From contig NZ_VUOK01000005.1 of assembly GCF_009806555.1 (NCBI RefSeq), positions 1 through 64,000 of the forward strand: a stretch of 64,000 nucleotides of DNA, given 5' to 3'. The notes under the pieces were generated by a model. The model was not told the origin of the DNA and ran no database searches. It was given only the letters and a program-made list of their open reading frames with translations. The position numbers and the translations under genes were made by a program. This DNA comes from Methylobacterium sp. 2A (GTDB taxonomy: Bacteria > Pseudomonadota > Alphaproteobacteria > Rhizobiales > Beijerinckiaceae). How positions within the stretch are numbered: the stretch's first letter is position 1; each line of letters opens with the position of its first letter. Shown one piece after another: positions 46,445 through 53,905 of this stretch.

Positions 46445-46714
46445 TCAGAGGGCCTTGCCGCCCGGCATGTCCTTCGCGCGCGCCGCCATCGCTTCCATCA
46501 TCCAGAGGGCATGCCGTCGACTCTCGATGCCCGGCAAGGCGCGATAGGCCCGGACGATGCGGAGCAGCATCGCCACGCTCCCATACACGCTGGGGCGCCG
46601 CGAACCCGCATCCCGGTCCCGTCCCCGCCGGGGGCTCAGGAAGGCGCCGATGTCGGTTCCGTTCGCCGCCGCGATTCTCTGCAGCAAACTTAAGGTCCAC
46701 TCATGCGTATACAT
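46445..46714 (-). CDS. Hypothetical protein divergent from luxR
   Basis: An 89-residue protein starting MYTHEWTLSLLQRIAAANGT, with basic helical segments (VAMLLRIVRAYRALPGIES, HALWMMEAMAARAKDM). No domain was recognised. It is divergent from luxR across the AT-rich 46715-46844 region, which must contain both promoters, so it could be under quorum control; that is inference from position only. Confidence 0.5.
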   Translation of the reverse strand: MYTHEWTLSLLQRIAAANGTDIGAFLSPRRGRDRDAGSRRPSVYGSVAMLLRIVRAYRALPGIESRRHALWMMEAMAARAKDMPGGKAL

Positions 46715-46844
46715 ATGGATCTTCTGCCCTGTGCCTCAGTTTGACTTGCAGTAATACTCTTTATTATTCATCTATTGCTCGCAATTTGCATAAATGATAT
46801 CGCTTTAGGTGTCTTACTACCCCCTTATCACAAATCATGCGCCG

Positions 46845-47576
46845 ATGACGAGCATCAGTCAAATTGCCTTCGATATTTTGGAAAAAATACGGAGCGCACA
46901 ATCCGTAGACGACATACAAAATGAGCTGTCAATCAACAGAAGCACCTTTGGATACGACGCATTTGTTATTGGATATCTTCCGAGATCATCAAGGCAGGTT
47001 CTTCAAGATTGCACTTCGATCTCAGGTTGGCCGCGCGAGTGGGAGCAGCGTTACCAAGCCAGGGGCTTCATCCACGTCGATCCCGTCCTGAGACACCTGA
47101 AGGGCGTCATCGATCCCTTCTTCTGGCATGAGGCGCCGGCCGGTCAGGCCGAAGGCCGCATCGTGATGGAAGAGGCGCGCGTGTTCGGATTGCGCCAGGG
47201 CTTCTGCGTCCCGTTCCACCAGCACGACGGCAGCGAGGCCTGTATCAGCTTCGGCGGCGCGCGCCTCGAACTCTCCCCGGACGAGCGCGCCGCCCTGCAC
47301 ATGATCGCGATCTATGCCGCGTCCACCGCGAAGGCGATCACCCAATGCCAGGTGCAGGTCGAGGCGGGCGCGCGGACGCAGGGCCATCTGACGGCCCGCG
47401 AAGTGGAATGTTTGAAATGGTCGGCGGCCGGGAAGACCGCCTGGGATATTTCTGTCATTCTCTCAATATCGAGAAGAACCGTCGAACATCACCTGACCAG
47501 CGCCTGCACCAAATTACAGGCGGTCGGCCGAACCCATTGCGTGGCGGAGGCCATAAGAAGGAAAATAATTTCCTAA
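46845..47576 (+). CDS. luxR: LuxR-family acyl-homoserine-lactone receptor/regulator
   Basis: From ATG 46845 the protein has 243 residues. The autoinducer-binding domain has the canonical residues with TraR spacing: Trp66, Tyr70, Asp79, Pro80 and Trp94 (within EWEQRYQARGFIHVDP and DPFFWHE). The C-terminal LuxR-type helix-turn-helix reads LTAREVECLKWSAAGKTAWD, then ISRRTVEHHLTSACTKLQAV. GTG 46809 is an alternative start, and neither has a good ribosome-binding site. The 5' third of the gene is visibly AT-richer than its surroundings. It lies directly upstream of luxI. Confidence 0.92.
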   Translation: MTSISQIAFDILEKIRSAQSVDDIQNELSINRSTFGYDAFVIGYLPRSSRQVLQDCTSISGWPREWEQRYQARGFIHVDPVLRHLKGVIDPFFWHEAPAGQAEGRIVMEEARVFGLRQGFCVPFHQHDGSEACISFGGARLELSPDERAALHMIAIYAASTAKAITQCQVQVEAGARTQGHLTAREVECLKWSAAGKTAWDISVILSISRRTVEHHLTSACTKLQAVGRTHCVAEAIRRKIIS

Positions 47577-47640
47577 CAATCTCCGTCAATCAGATCTGTA
47601 ATTTTTCCCATACCCAATATACGTCTTGAAGTGCACATTT

Positions 47641-47658
47641 TCCGTGTGATCAAACGGA
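47641..47658. promoter_or_regulatory. 18-bp near-perfect dyad over the luxI ribosome-binding site
   Basis: TCCGTGTGATCAAACGGA is palindromic at 16 of 18 positions and overlaps the GGAG that precedes luxI. Its size equals that of a lux box, but it differs from the classical ACCTGT...ACAGGT sequence. It may be bound by the adjacent LuxR protein or act as an RNA hairpin hiding the ribosome site. Confidence 0.45.
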
Positions 47659-47666
47659 GAATTGCC

Positions 47667-48323
47667 ATGTTTTCGATCATATCAGGCGACATTGAGCGAG
47701 AATATCCTGCTGAATTCGATCGGATCTACAGCTTCCGACATGCCTATTTCGTTGAAGAGCTGGGCTGGGAAGCGTGCCGCCGATCGGACAATCGGGAACG
47801 CGACCAGTTCGACGGCCCCGGCAGCATCCACGTGATCGGCAGGGACGGGGGCGCTATCGTGTCCTACGCGCGCCTCCTGCCGACGACGCGGCCTCACCTG
47901 CTCTCCCATCTGTATCCCGAACTCCTGCAGGGCGCGACAGCCCCGACGGGACACCGGATCTACGAGTGGACGCGCCAATCGGTCCTCCCCCAGAAGCGGG
48001 AGTTGAGCACGGCGAACGCCTTCTCGAACGCGTTCATGGGCGCCGTCGCCCACGTCGCGGAGGCGCTCGATCTGGAAGGCCTCCTCGTTCAGACCCACCC
48101 CGCCCTCGTCGGACGGCTGATCGAGACCGGCTGGGACGTCGAGACGCTGGCCCTGCCGACGCTCTACGCGGGCGCGCTCATCGTCCCGGTCTACGCCCGG
48201 ATCACCGCCCGCACGCTGGAGGCGGCCGATTCCGCCTTCGCGGCCTGGCCCGGCTCACGACTGAGGATCCAGGGGGCACTCCCGAACGGCGCGCGGGCTG
48301 AAAGAGCTCGCCTCGTCTCCTGA
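47667..48323 (+). CDS. luxI: LuxI-family acyl-homoserine-lactone synthase
   Basis: LuxI enzymes make AHL signals from SAM and acyl-ACP. The 218-residue protein has the invariant residues at family positions: Arg24, Phe28 and Trp34 (FRHAYFVEELGWE), Asp46 and Asp49 (RDQFDG), Arg69 (SYARLLPT), Glu100 and Arg103 (IYEWTRQS). ATG 47667 has GGAG upstream. The nature of the acyl chain cannot be read from the sequence; long unsaturated chains are known in Methylobacterium. A further gene, 48356-48796, follows after 32 bases. Confidence 0.93.
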   Translation: MFSIISGDIEREYPAEFDRIYSFRHAYFVEELGWEACRRSDNRERDQFDGPGSIHVIGRDGGAIVSYARLLPTTRPHLLSHLYPELLQGATAPTGHRIYEWTRQSVLPQKRELSTANAFSNAFMGAVAHVAEALDLEGLLVQTHPALVGRLIETGWDVETLALPTLYAGALIVPVYARITARTLEAADSAFAAWPGSRLRIQGALPNGARAERARLVS

Positions 48324-48355
48324 CAACCGCTTTCCGAACTCGAAAGGCAGAACCG

Positions 48356-48796
48356 ATGACGTCATCCGCGACACACAGCGTCCTGTTCTTCCGCGCCTTC
48401 CGAGAGGCGGCGCTCCCCATCCTCGACTCCCTGGTCGATGAGCTCTGCGGCTCGCCGCATCTCCCCTTCCAGCTGGCGACGACCCTAGAGGATATCGGTC
48501 AGCACTTCATCCGCCTCGCGGAGCAGGTCAACGACACGTTGGACCAACGCGGCCTGCTGGGCGACGAGGTCGATGCCGACCTGACCGTCGAGTCCCGGAT
48601 CGACAATCTGCTGATGTGGATGTGCGACAGCGGCTTGCCGACCCTGATGAACGCGGCCGGACCGGGTGCCCAGCCGATCTCGATGCTGAAGCACGAGGCC
48701 GTTCGGGAGGCGGTCCGGCTCGCCCTGGTCATGACGCAGTCCCTGCCGGTCGCGGTCAAGCCCGCACCCGACCCCGGCCAGAGCATGCAGACCTGA
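48356..48796 (+). CDS. Unknown protein following luxI
   Basis: A 146-residue, mostly helical protein: SVLFFRAFREAALPILDSLV, LEDIGQHFIRLAEQVNDTLD, VESRIDNLLMWMCDSGLPTL. AAAGGCAG precedes ATG 48356. It has no signal peptide, membrane segment or recognised domain. The close spacing behind luxI indicates cotranscription, so it may modify, degrade or respond to the AHL signal, or be an unrelated passenger. It converges with the cytochrome c gene. Confidence 0.7.
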   Translation: MTSSATHSVLFFRAFREAALPILDSLVDELCGSPHLPFQLATTLEDIGQHFIRLAEQVNDTLDQRGLLGDEVDADLTVESRIDNLLMWMCDSGLPTLMNAAGPGAQPISMLKHEAVREAVRLALVMTQSLPVAVKPAPDPGQSMQT

Positions 48797-48814
48797 TCCG
48801 CGCCGCCCTCGGCC

Positions 48815-50407
48815 TCACGGCTTGCCGGTCGGCGGCGTGATGGCCGCGGGCACGTTCGTGGCCTGCTTCTCCGGGTTCTTCACCTGGCTGTAGGCGACGT
48901 TGGCGAAGGTGCCGATCACGGCGGGCCAGCTCGGCTTGCCGTATTGCGGATCGTCGCGGCCGACCTTGCAGAAGGCGGTCGTGAGGGCATTGACGATGTC
49001 GTCGTCCGTGGCGCCCGTGGAGGCGCCCTTGATCTGCGGCACCAGCCGCACGAGCGTCGGCACGAAATCCTGCTGCTTCACGCCCTTCAGGGAGTTTTGC
49101 ACGCCGAGCTGGTCGAAGGCGGCCTTCAGCTTGTCCTGCTCGATCTCGGCGCAGGGCGCGGTGCCGGCCAGCATGGTCTTGGTGGCGGCCCGCGCCTCCG
49201 AGGCCTTGTCGCCGGTCACAGGCGGCGCCTTGTTGCCCCAGGAATTGCGGATGTAGTCGGTGACGTTCTTCACCTCGACATCGGTCATCTGCTGGCCGAT
49301 CGCCACCATCGGGGCGAGGCCGCTCTGGGCCGCGAGACCGCCGTAGATCACCCGCAGCACCGTCTCGGGTCCGTCCGACATCACCGAGGTGTTGCCGGCG
49401 AGCGCCGGGACCGCGCCCTGGATGCCCTTGCCGTCGGGCTGGTGGCAGGAGGAGCAGTAGGTCAGGTAGGTCGAGGCGCCGGGCGCACCCGCCGTGTCGA
49501 ACACCGCGAGGTCCTTCGGCTTGTAGGTCTGCTTGGCGGGGACCGTGCGGAGATACGCGACCATGGCCTTCAGATCCTCCTCCTTCACCTTGGAGAGGGA
49601 TTCCATGATCGTCTGGCGCATCGGGCCGGCCGCGACACCCGGCCGGTCGCCCGGTGCGGTGCCGGTCTTGAGGTAGGTCACGACCTGCTCGTCGGTCCAG
49701 GCGCCGATGCCCTGGTGGCCGTCGGGCGTGATGTTGGGCGCGTACCAGCCATCGATCACGCCGCCGCCGAAGCGGCCCGCGAAGCTCGAATTGCCGACGA
49801 GCTTGTTCTCGTTGTGGCACATGGCGCAGTGGCCGAGCCCCTCCACGAGGTAGGCGCCGCGGTTGACCTCCGCGCTGGCGTTCGGATCGGGCTTGAAGCG
49901 CTCGTCCGTGAAGAAGGCGGTCCGCCACGTCACCAGGGCCGTCCGGACGCTGAACGGGAACGGGATCTGGCTCTCCTGCCGCTTCTCGTTCACCGCCGGG
50001 ACGGACTGGAGGTAGGCCCAGATCGCCCTGGTGTCGTCGTCGGTGACCTTGGTGAACCAGCCGAACGGGAAGGCCGGATAGAGATAGCCGACAGTCTTGC
50101 TGTAGCCGTGCCGGAACGCCTGGTCGAAGTCCTCGTAGCTCCAGTTGCCGAGCCCGGTCTCCTTGTCGGGCGTCAGATTGGGGGTCATGATCGTGCCGAA
50201 GGGCATGCCCAGGGCGTAGTTGCCGGCGAGGTACTTGCCGCCCGGCGCCGTGTGGCAGGCCGCGCAATCGCCCATCGTGACGAGGTACTTGCCGCGCTCG
50301 ATCTGATCGGACGACCCGTCCTGCGCCAAAGCGGGCGTCGCGAGGATCAGGCTCGCCAGAATCGGGGCGGAGGCCCATCCGGAGGGGAGGGCGTTCGTGC
50401 GCTTCAT
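48815..50407 (-). CDS. Three-haem cytochrome c, alcohol/aldehyde dehydrogenase subunit type
   Basis: From ATG 50407 (AGAGG upstream) the 530-residue protein has a signal peptide ending at TPALAQDG and three CxxCH sites: CAACH (48-52), CAMCH (about 195) and CSSCH (about 325). Domain architecture and spacing resemble the triheme cytochrome subunits of membrane dehydrogenases in acetic acid bacteria, with the signatures MPFGTIMTPNLTPDKETGLG and APNITPDGHQGIGAWTD. A C-terminal extension with two further cysteines follows. It lies 22 bases behind the bchG-bchP-tspO series, and no dehydrogenase subunit gene is adjacent. Confidence 0.88.
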   Translation of the reverse strand: MKRTNALPSGWASAPILASLILATPALAQDGSSDQIERGKYLVTMGDCAACHTAPGGKYLAGNYALGMPFGTIMTPNLTPDKETGLGNWSYEDFDQAFRHGYSKTVGYLYPAFPFGWFTKVTDDDTRAIWAYLQSVPAVNEKRQESQIPFPFSVRTALVTWRTAFFTDERFKPDPNASAEVNRGAYLVEGLGHCAMCHNENKLVGNSSFAGRFGGGVIDGWYAPNITPDGHQGIGAWTDEQVVTYLKTGTAPGDRPGVAAGPMRQTIMESLSKVKEEDLKAMVAYLRTVPAKQTYKPKDLAVFDTAGAPGASTYLTYCSSCHQPDGKGIQGAVPALAGNTSVMSDGPETVLRVIYGGLAAQSGLAPMVAIGQQMTDVEVKNVTDYIRNSWGNKAPPVTGDKASEARAATKTMLAGTAPCAEIEQDKLKAAFDQLGVQNSLKGVKQQDFVPTLVRLVPQIKGASTGATDDDIVNALTTAFCKVGRDDPQYGKPSWPAVIGTFANVAYSQVKNPEKQATNVPAAITPPTGKP

Positions 50408-50429
50408 GGCATCCTCTCCCAAGCGGACT

Positions 50430-50801
50430 TTAGAGTTGTTTCAAGCGGGGGACGCGCGTGAACGCGGCCGTTTGCGGCGTTGTTCCGGCCCTGTCCCGGC
50501 TGCGGCGTTGTGCCGTGGCGGCCCGGAACCGGAGGTTGAGATCGGCCAGATGGGCGACAAGTCCGGCGAGCATCCACCCGGCGACCGTGACCCAGCCCGC
50601 CCCGACCAGCGCCGCCCGCAGGGCCAGCATCAGCGCGGCTCCGGAGGCGAGATTGGCCAGCAGGGACGGCAGCGGCAGCCCCCTCCGGCGGGCGATCCAG
50701 ACCAGGAGGAGCGCTTCGCCCGCGACGAGCAGCAGGATCGCGTCGATGATCCGGCCGGAGGCGAACCAGGATGCGAACGCCGACGCGAGGGAATCCGCCA
50801 T
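50430..50801 (-). CDS. Small polytopic membrane protein
   Basis: ATG 50801 overlaps the tspO stop codon (ATGA). The 123-residue protein has three hydrophobic segments: RIIDAILLLVAGEALLLVWI, LLANLASGAALMLALRAALV and WVTVAGWMLAGLVAHLADL, and a basic cytoplasmic tail. No family was recognised. It is the link between tspO and the cytochrome c gene, so the three may be one transcription unit. Confidence 0.7.
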   Translation of the reverse strand: MADSLASAFASWFASGRIIDAILLLVAGEALLLVWIARRRGLPLPSLLANLASGAALMLALRAALVGAGWVTVAGWMLAGLVAHLADLNLRFRAATAQRRSRDRAGTTPQTAAFTRVPRLKQL

Positions 50802-51304
50802 CACGCGGGCTCCCCGAAGGGCGCATTCAGGCGCACGATCCGCAGGTTCAGGCAGGCGGCGACGCTGACCCAGGCGAGATAGGGCAGGTTCAGGAGCCCC
50901 GCCGCGGTGGCGACGCGACCGGTGACCAGGACCAGCACGGCGATCGACAGCCACAGGGCGGCGACCTCGGCGAGCGCCCAGTCCGGCCGGCGGAACCGGA
51001 AGAACAGCACGCTCCAGGCGATGTTGAGCAGCCCGTTCACCGCGTAGGCGGCGAGCAGCACGCCCCTTGCGGCCGGATCGGGATCGGCATTCCAGACCAT
51101 CACGGCGGCGATGGTGGTGAGCAGGAAGATGACGGTCCAGACCGGCCCGAAGGCCCAGTCCGGCGGCTTCCAGGCCGGGACCCGCAGGCGCCGGTACCAC
51201 GCATCCGTCCGGGTCGCGAGACCGCCGGCCAACGCCACCAGCACGGCCGCGAGTGCCGCCACCGCAGGCGGCGCCCAGCCGGCGCCAGGTTCCAAAAGAG
51301 TCAC
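50801..51304 (-). CDS. tspO: TspO/MBR-family tryptophan-rich sensory protein
   Basis: The GTG at 51304 overlaps the bchP stop codon (GTGA), giving 167 residues with five membrane helices. The family residues are visible in WYRRLRVPAWKPPDWAFGPV, WTVIFLLTTIAAVMVW, NGLLNIAWSVLFFRFRRPDW and LNLPYLAWVSVAACLNLRI. In Rhodobacter TspO reduces pigment gene expression in oxygen, probably by affecting tetrapyrrole intermediates sensed by PpsR/AppA. Its place inside a bch operon, in the same cluster as ppsR, fits this role. Confidence 0.92.
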   Translation of the reverse strand: MTLLEPGAGWAPPAVAALAAVLVALAGGLATRTDAWYRRLRVPAWKPPDWAFGPVWTVIFLLTTIAAVMVWNADPDPAARGVLLAAYAVNGLLNIAWSVLFFRFRRPDWALAEVAALWLSIAVLVLVTGRVATAAGLLNLPYLAWVSVAACLNLRIVRLNAPFGEPA

Positions 51305-52569
51305 GGTGAGACCCAGCGGAACAGATGCGCGAGATCCTTGAAGAAGATCCGCGCGTGGGCGGCGGGCCTCGCCCGGACCAGCTCCTTGTTCATGTAGCTG
51401 TCCCAGGTGAGCTGCTGCACGTCCTTGTCGCGGCAGATCGAGACGAAGCGCTCGCGCAACCCATCGCTGCGGTACCAGACCCACTGCATCATCCCGAGGA
51501 TCCAGAACACGCGGCCGTGCAGCTTCATGAAGCTTTTCCGCGCGCGCGCGAGGGCCCGGACGTCACCGGTTGCCAGGAAGACCTTCGCGGCCTCGGCGGA
51601 GAGACGCCCGCCCAGCATCGCGTAGTAGATGCCCTCGCCGGAGGCCGGTGCGACGACGCCGGCCGCATCGCCCGCCAGCAGCACGTCGCGGCCGTTGTCC
51701 CACCGCTTCAGGGGCTTGAGGGGTAGGGGGGCGCCCTCGCGCCGCACGGTCTCGGCCTGATCGAGGCCGGTGGCGGCGCGCAGGGCGCGGATCGAGGAGC
51801 GCAGGGAAAAGCCCTTCTTCGCGCTGCCGGTGCCGATGCTCAGCGTGTCGCCGTGCGGAAAGATCCAGCTGTAGAAATCCGGCGAGTGGCGGCCCTGGTA
51901 GTAGACGTCGCAGCGCGTCGCCTCGACCGATCCGGCCCCCGGGGCACCGGCCTGCGGCACCCGCAGGATCTCATGGTAGGCGAAGACCTGCCGCATCCGG
52001 TCGTGGCCCGGCACCTCGGCCCGGCCGACCGGCGAGCAGGCGCCGTCAGCGCCGATGACGAGGCGCGCCCGGACGGCGTGGCGGGCAAGCGCCGCGCCCG
52101 TGCCGGTGGTGAAATGGACGCGCGCCCGCCCGTCATCGGGCCGGGTGATCGTCTCGAAGGCGGCCTCACGCAGCTCGGCGCCGGCCTGTTCGGCCCGGGC
52201 GCGCAGCCACGGATCGAAAAGCTCGCGATCGACCATGCCGACGAAGCCCTCGCCCACCGGCATGTCGACCGCCTTGCCGCTCGGCGCCACCATGCGCGCG
52301 GACCGGATCTTCGCGACCAAGAGTAAGTCGGGGATGGCGAAATCGCGGATCAGCCGGGGCGGGATCGCGCCGCCGCAGGGCTTGATCCGGCCGGGCTTGT
52401 CGAGGAGCAGCACCGTATGGCCCGCCCGGGCGAGGTCGGTCGCCGCCGTGGCGCCGGCGGGACCGCCGCCGACCACCACGACGTCGTAGAGCGCTTCGCC
52501 GCCGCCGCTTCTCCCTCCTCCCGCAGAGGGGGGAGGGGCAAGGCGGCGGCCATCATCCAACCGAGCCAT
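51301..52569 (-). CDS. bchP: Geranylgeranyl reductase of bacteriochlorophyll synthesis
   Basis: BchP reduces the geranylgeranyl tail to phytyl. FAD-binding motif [20 protein letters not shown] begins at residue 28, followed by KPCGGAIPPRLI and the long-family VLIGADGACSPVG-type element (here ARLVIGADGACSPVG) and the DVLLAGDAAGVVAPASGEGI end of the FAD domain. The family normally starts a few residues before YDVVVV; here about 25 residues precede it and part of them (APPPSAGGGRSGGG) is encoded by a dispersed palindrome. ATG 52569 lies four bases behind the PucC-type gene. Confidence 0.94.
   Translation of the reverse strand: MARLDDGRRLAPPPSAGGGRSGGGEALYDVVVVGGGPAGATAATDLARAGHTVLLLDKPGRIKPCGGAIPPRLIRDFAIPDLLLVAKIRSARMVAPSGKAVDMPVGEGFVGMVDRELFDPWLRARAEQAGAELREAAFETITRPDDGRARVHFTTGTGAALARHAVRARLVIGADGACSPVGRAEVPGHDRMRQVFAYHEILRVPQAGAPGAGSVEATRCDVYYQGRHSPDFYSWIFPHGDTLSIGTGSAKKGFSLRSSIRALRAATGLDQAETVRREGAPLPLKPLKRWDNGRDVLLAGDAAGVVAPASGEGIYYAMLGGRLSAEAAKVFLATGDVRALARARKSFMKLHGRVFWILGMMQWVWYRSDGLRERFVSICRDKDVQQLTWDSYMNKELVRARPAAHARIFFKDLAHLFRWVSP
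52511..52538. repeat. G/C palindrome, type B copy inside the bchP frame
   Basis: CTCCCTCCTCCC and GGGGGGAGGGG are imperfect inverted repeats around GCAGA, the same loop as in the 28054-28080 copy. It encodes part of the N-terminal extension of BchP. Confidence 0.6.
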
Positions 52570-52573
52570 GGCG

Positions 52574-53905
52574 TCACCTCGCGCTGAAGGCAGGATCGAG
52601 CGATACCGCGCCCGGTGCCGGAGACGATTCGAGCCGGGCCGCCAGGGCGACCGCGACGAGGAACAGCACGCCTTCCGCGGCGAACACCGCCGCGTAGGCC
52701 TGGACCGGCTCGGCCGTCACGAGCCGCACCGCATCCACCGCGACCGCCCCGAGGAAGCCGCCGGCCCCGAAGGCGATGCCCTGTGCGGCGCCCCAGACGC
52801 CCATGCGGGTGCCGCGCTCGCGCGCGTCGCCGCGTCCGGCGAGCGCCATCATCGCGCCGATCGCCGCGACCGCGTAGGCGCCGTTGGCCACCCCGAGGGC
52901 GAAGACCGTCGCCCGCAGGGAAAAGTCCGAGCCGGCACCCGCGCCGCCCGCCAGGGTGAAGAGCGAAGCCGCCGAGCCGGCGCAGCCGAGGCCTATCCAG
53001 AGCCGCAGGGAGGCGAGGGGGGTGCCGCGGGCCGCGAGCGTAACGGCCGCCACCAGCAGCATCCCGGCCAGCACCCCGCCGTGCTGGAGCCCGGTGAGCT
53101 TGGTGGTTGCGCCCGGGCTCATGGCGAAGACCAGCCCGGCATAGGGCTCCAGGATCAACTCCTGGGCGCTGTAGGCCAGCATCGAGACGAAGACGAACAC
53201 CGTGAAGGTCCGGGCCACCGGATCGGCCAGGACATGGCGCAGCACGGCGAGGAACGGCCGCCGCGCCTCGGCGGGCTCCGGGGCCCGGGTCGGCAGGCGG
53301 CGCTCCACCCCGGCGACCGCGAGCGCCGCGACGCCGAAAGCGGCGAGCGAGACCGTGCCGGACACCGCGACGAGCCGCAGCCCCGAGAACGGATCGAGGA
53401 AGTGGCCGGCGAGCGGCGCCGTGACGGCGAATCCGACGATCATCATCACCCAGACCACGGTGGCAGCCGCCCCCCGCCGGGCCGGGGCGACGCCGCCGGC
53501 CAGCAGCACGAGGAGCGCGGTGCCGGCGGCGCCGACACCCATCCCGACGCAGAGAAAGGCGAGGGCGGCGAGCGCCAGCCCGAGGGCGAGATGCGTGGCG
53601 GCGAGCGCGGTGCCGCAGGCCGCCCCGAAGCCGCCGAGGCAGAGGGCCGCCATGCCGCCGAGGATCCATGCGGTGCGCCGGCCGCTCCGGTCGGAGCCGT
53701 AGCCCCAGCGGGGGCGCAGCACCTGCACGGCGTAGTGCAGGGCGACCAGCAGCCCCGGCACGAAGGCGGGCAGGGCCAGTTCCACCACCATCACGCGGTT
53801 GAGGGTCGCGGTCATCAGCACGACGACGCTGCCGAGCGCCGTCTGCACGAGGCCGAGGCGGACGATCTGGGGCCAGGAGAGGCCGCTCTCCGGATCGGAA
53901 GCCAT
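52574..53905 (-). CDS. PucC/LhaA-type MFS protein (orf427/428 family)
   Basis: The 443-residue protein has twelve membrane segments and the BCH/PucC pattern: LVQTALGSVVVLMTATLNRV, VMVVELALPAFVPGLLVALH, GYGSDRSGRRTAWILGG, DPFSGLRLVAVSG and AYSAQELILEPYAGLVFAM. In purple bacteria the gene between bchG and bchP assists assembly of light-harvesting complexes, possibly by delivering bacteriochlorophyll. ATG 53905 overlaps the bchG stop codon. Confidence 0.92.
   Translation of the reverse strand: MASDPESGLSWPQIVRLGLVQTALGSVVVLMTATLNRVMVVELALPAFVPGLLVALHYAVQVLRPRWGYGSDRSGRRTAWILGGMAALCLGGFGAACGTALAATHLALGLALAALAFLCVGMGVGAAGTALLVLLAGGVAPARRGAAATVVWVMMIVGFAVTAPLAGHFLDPFSGLRLVAVSGTVSLAAFGVAALAVAGVERRLPTRAPEPAEARRPFLAVLRHVLADPVARTFTVFVFVSMLAYSAQELILEPYAGLVFAMSPGATTKLTGLQHGGVLAGMLLVAAVTLAARGTPLASLRLWIGLGCAGSAASLFTLAGGAGAGSDFSLRATVFALGVANGAYAVAAIGAMMALAGRGDARERGTRMGVWGAAQGIAFGAGGFLGAVAVDAVRLVTAEPVQAYAAVFAAEGVLFLVAVALAARLESSPAPGAVSLDPAFSAR

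Noticed and set aside
47577..47666. Classical lux box upstream of luxI
   Set aside because: No ACCTGT-N8-ACAGGT-like sequence was found. The dyad at 47641-47658 has the same size but a different sequence, so it is reported separately as a candidate operator.
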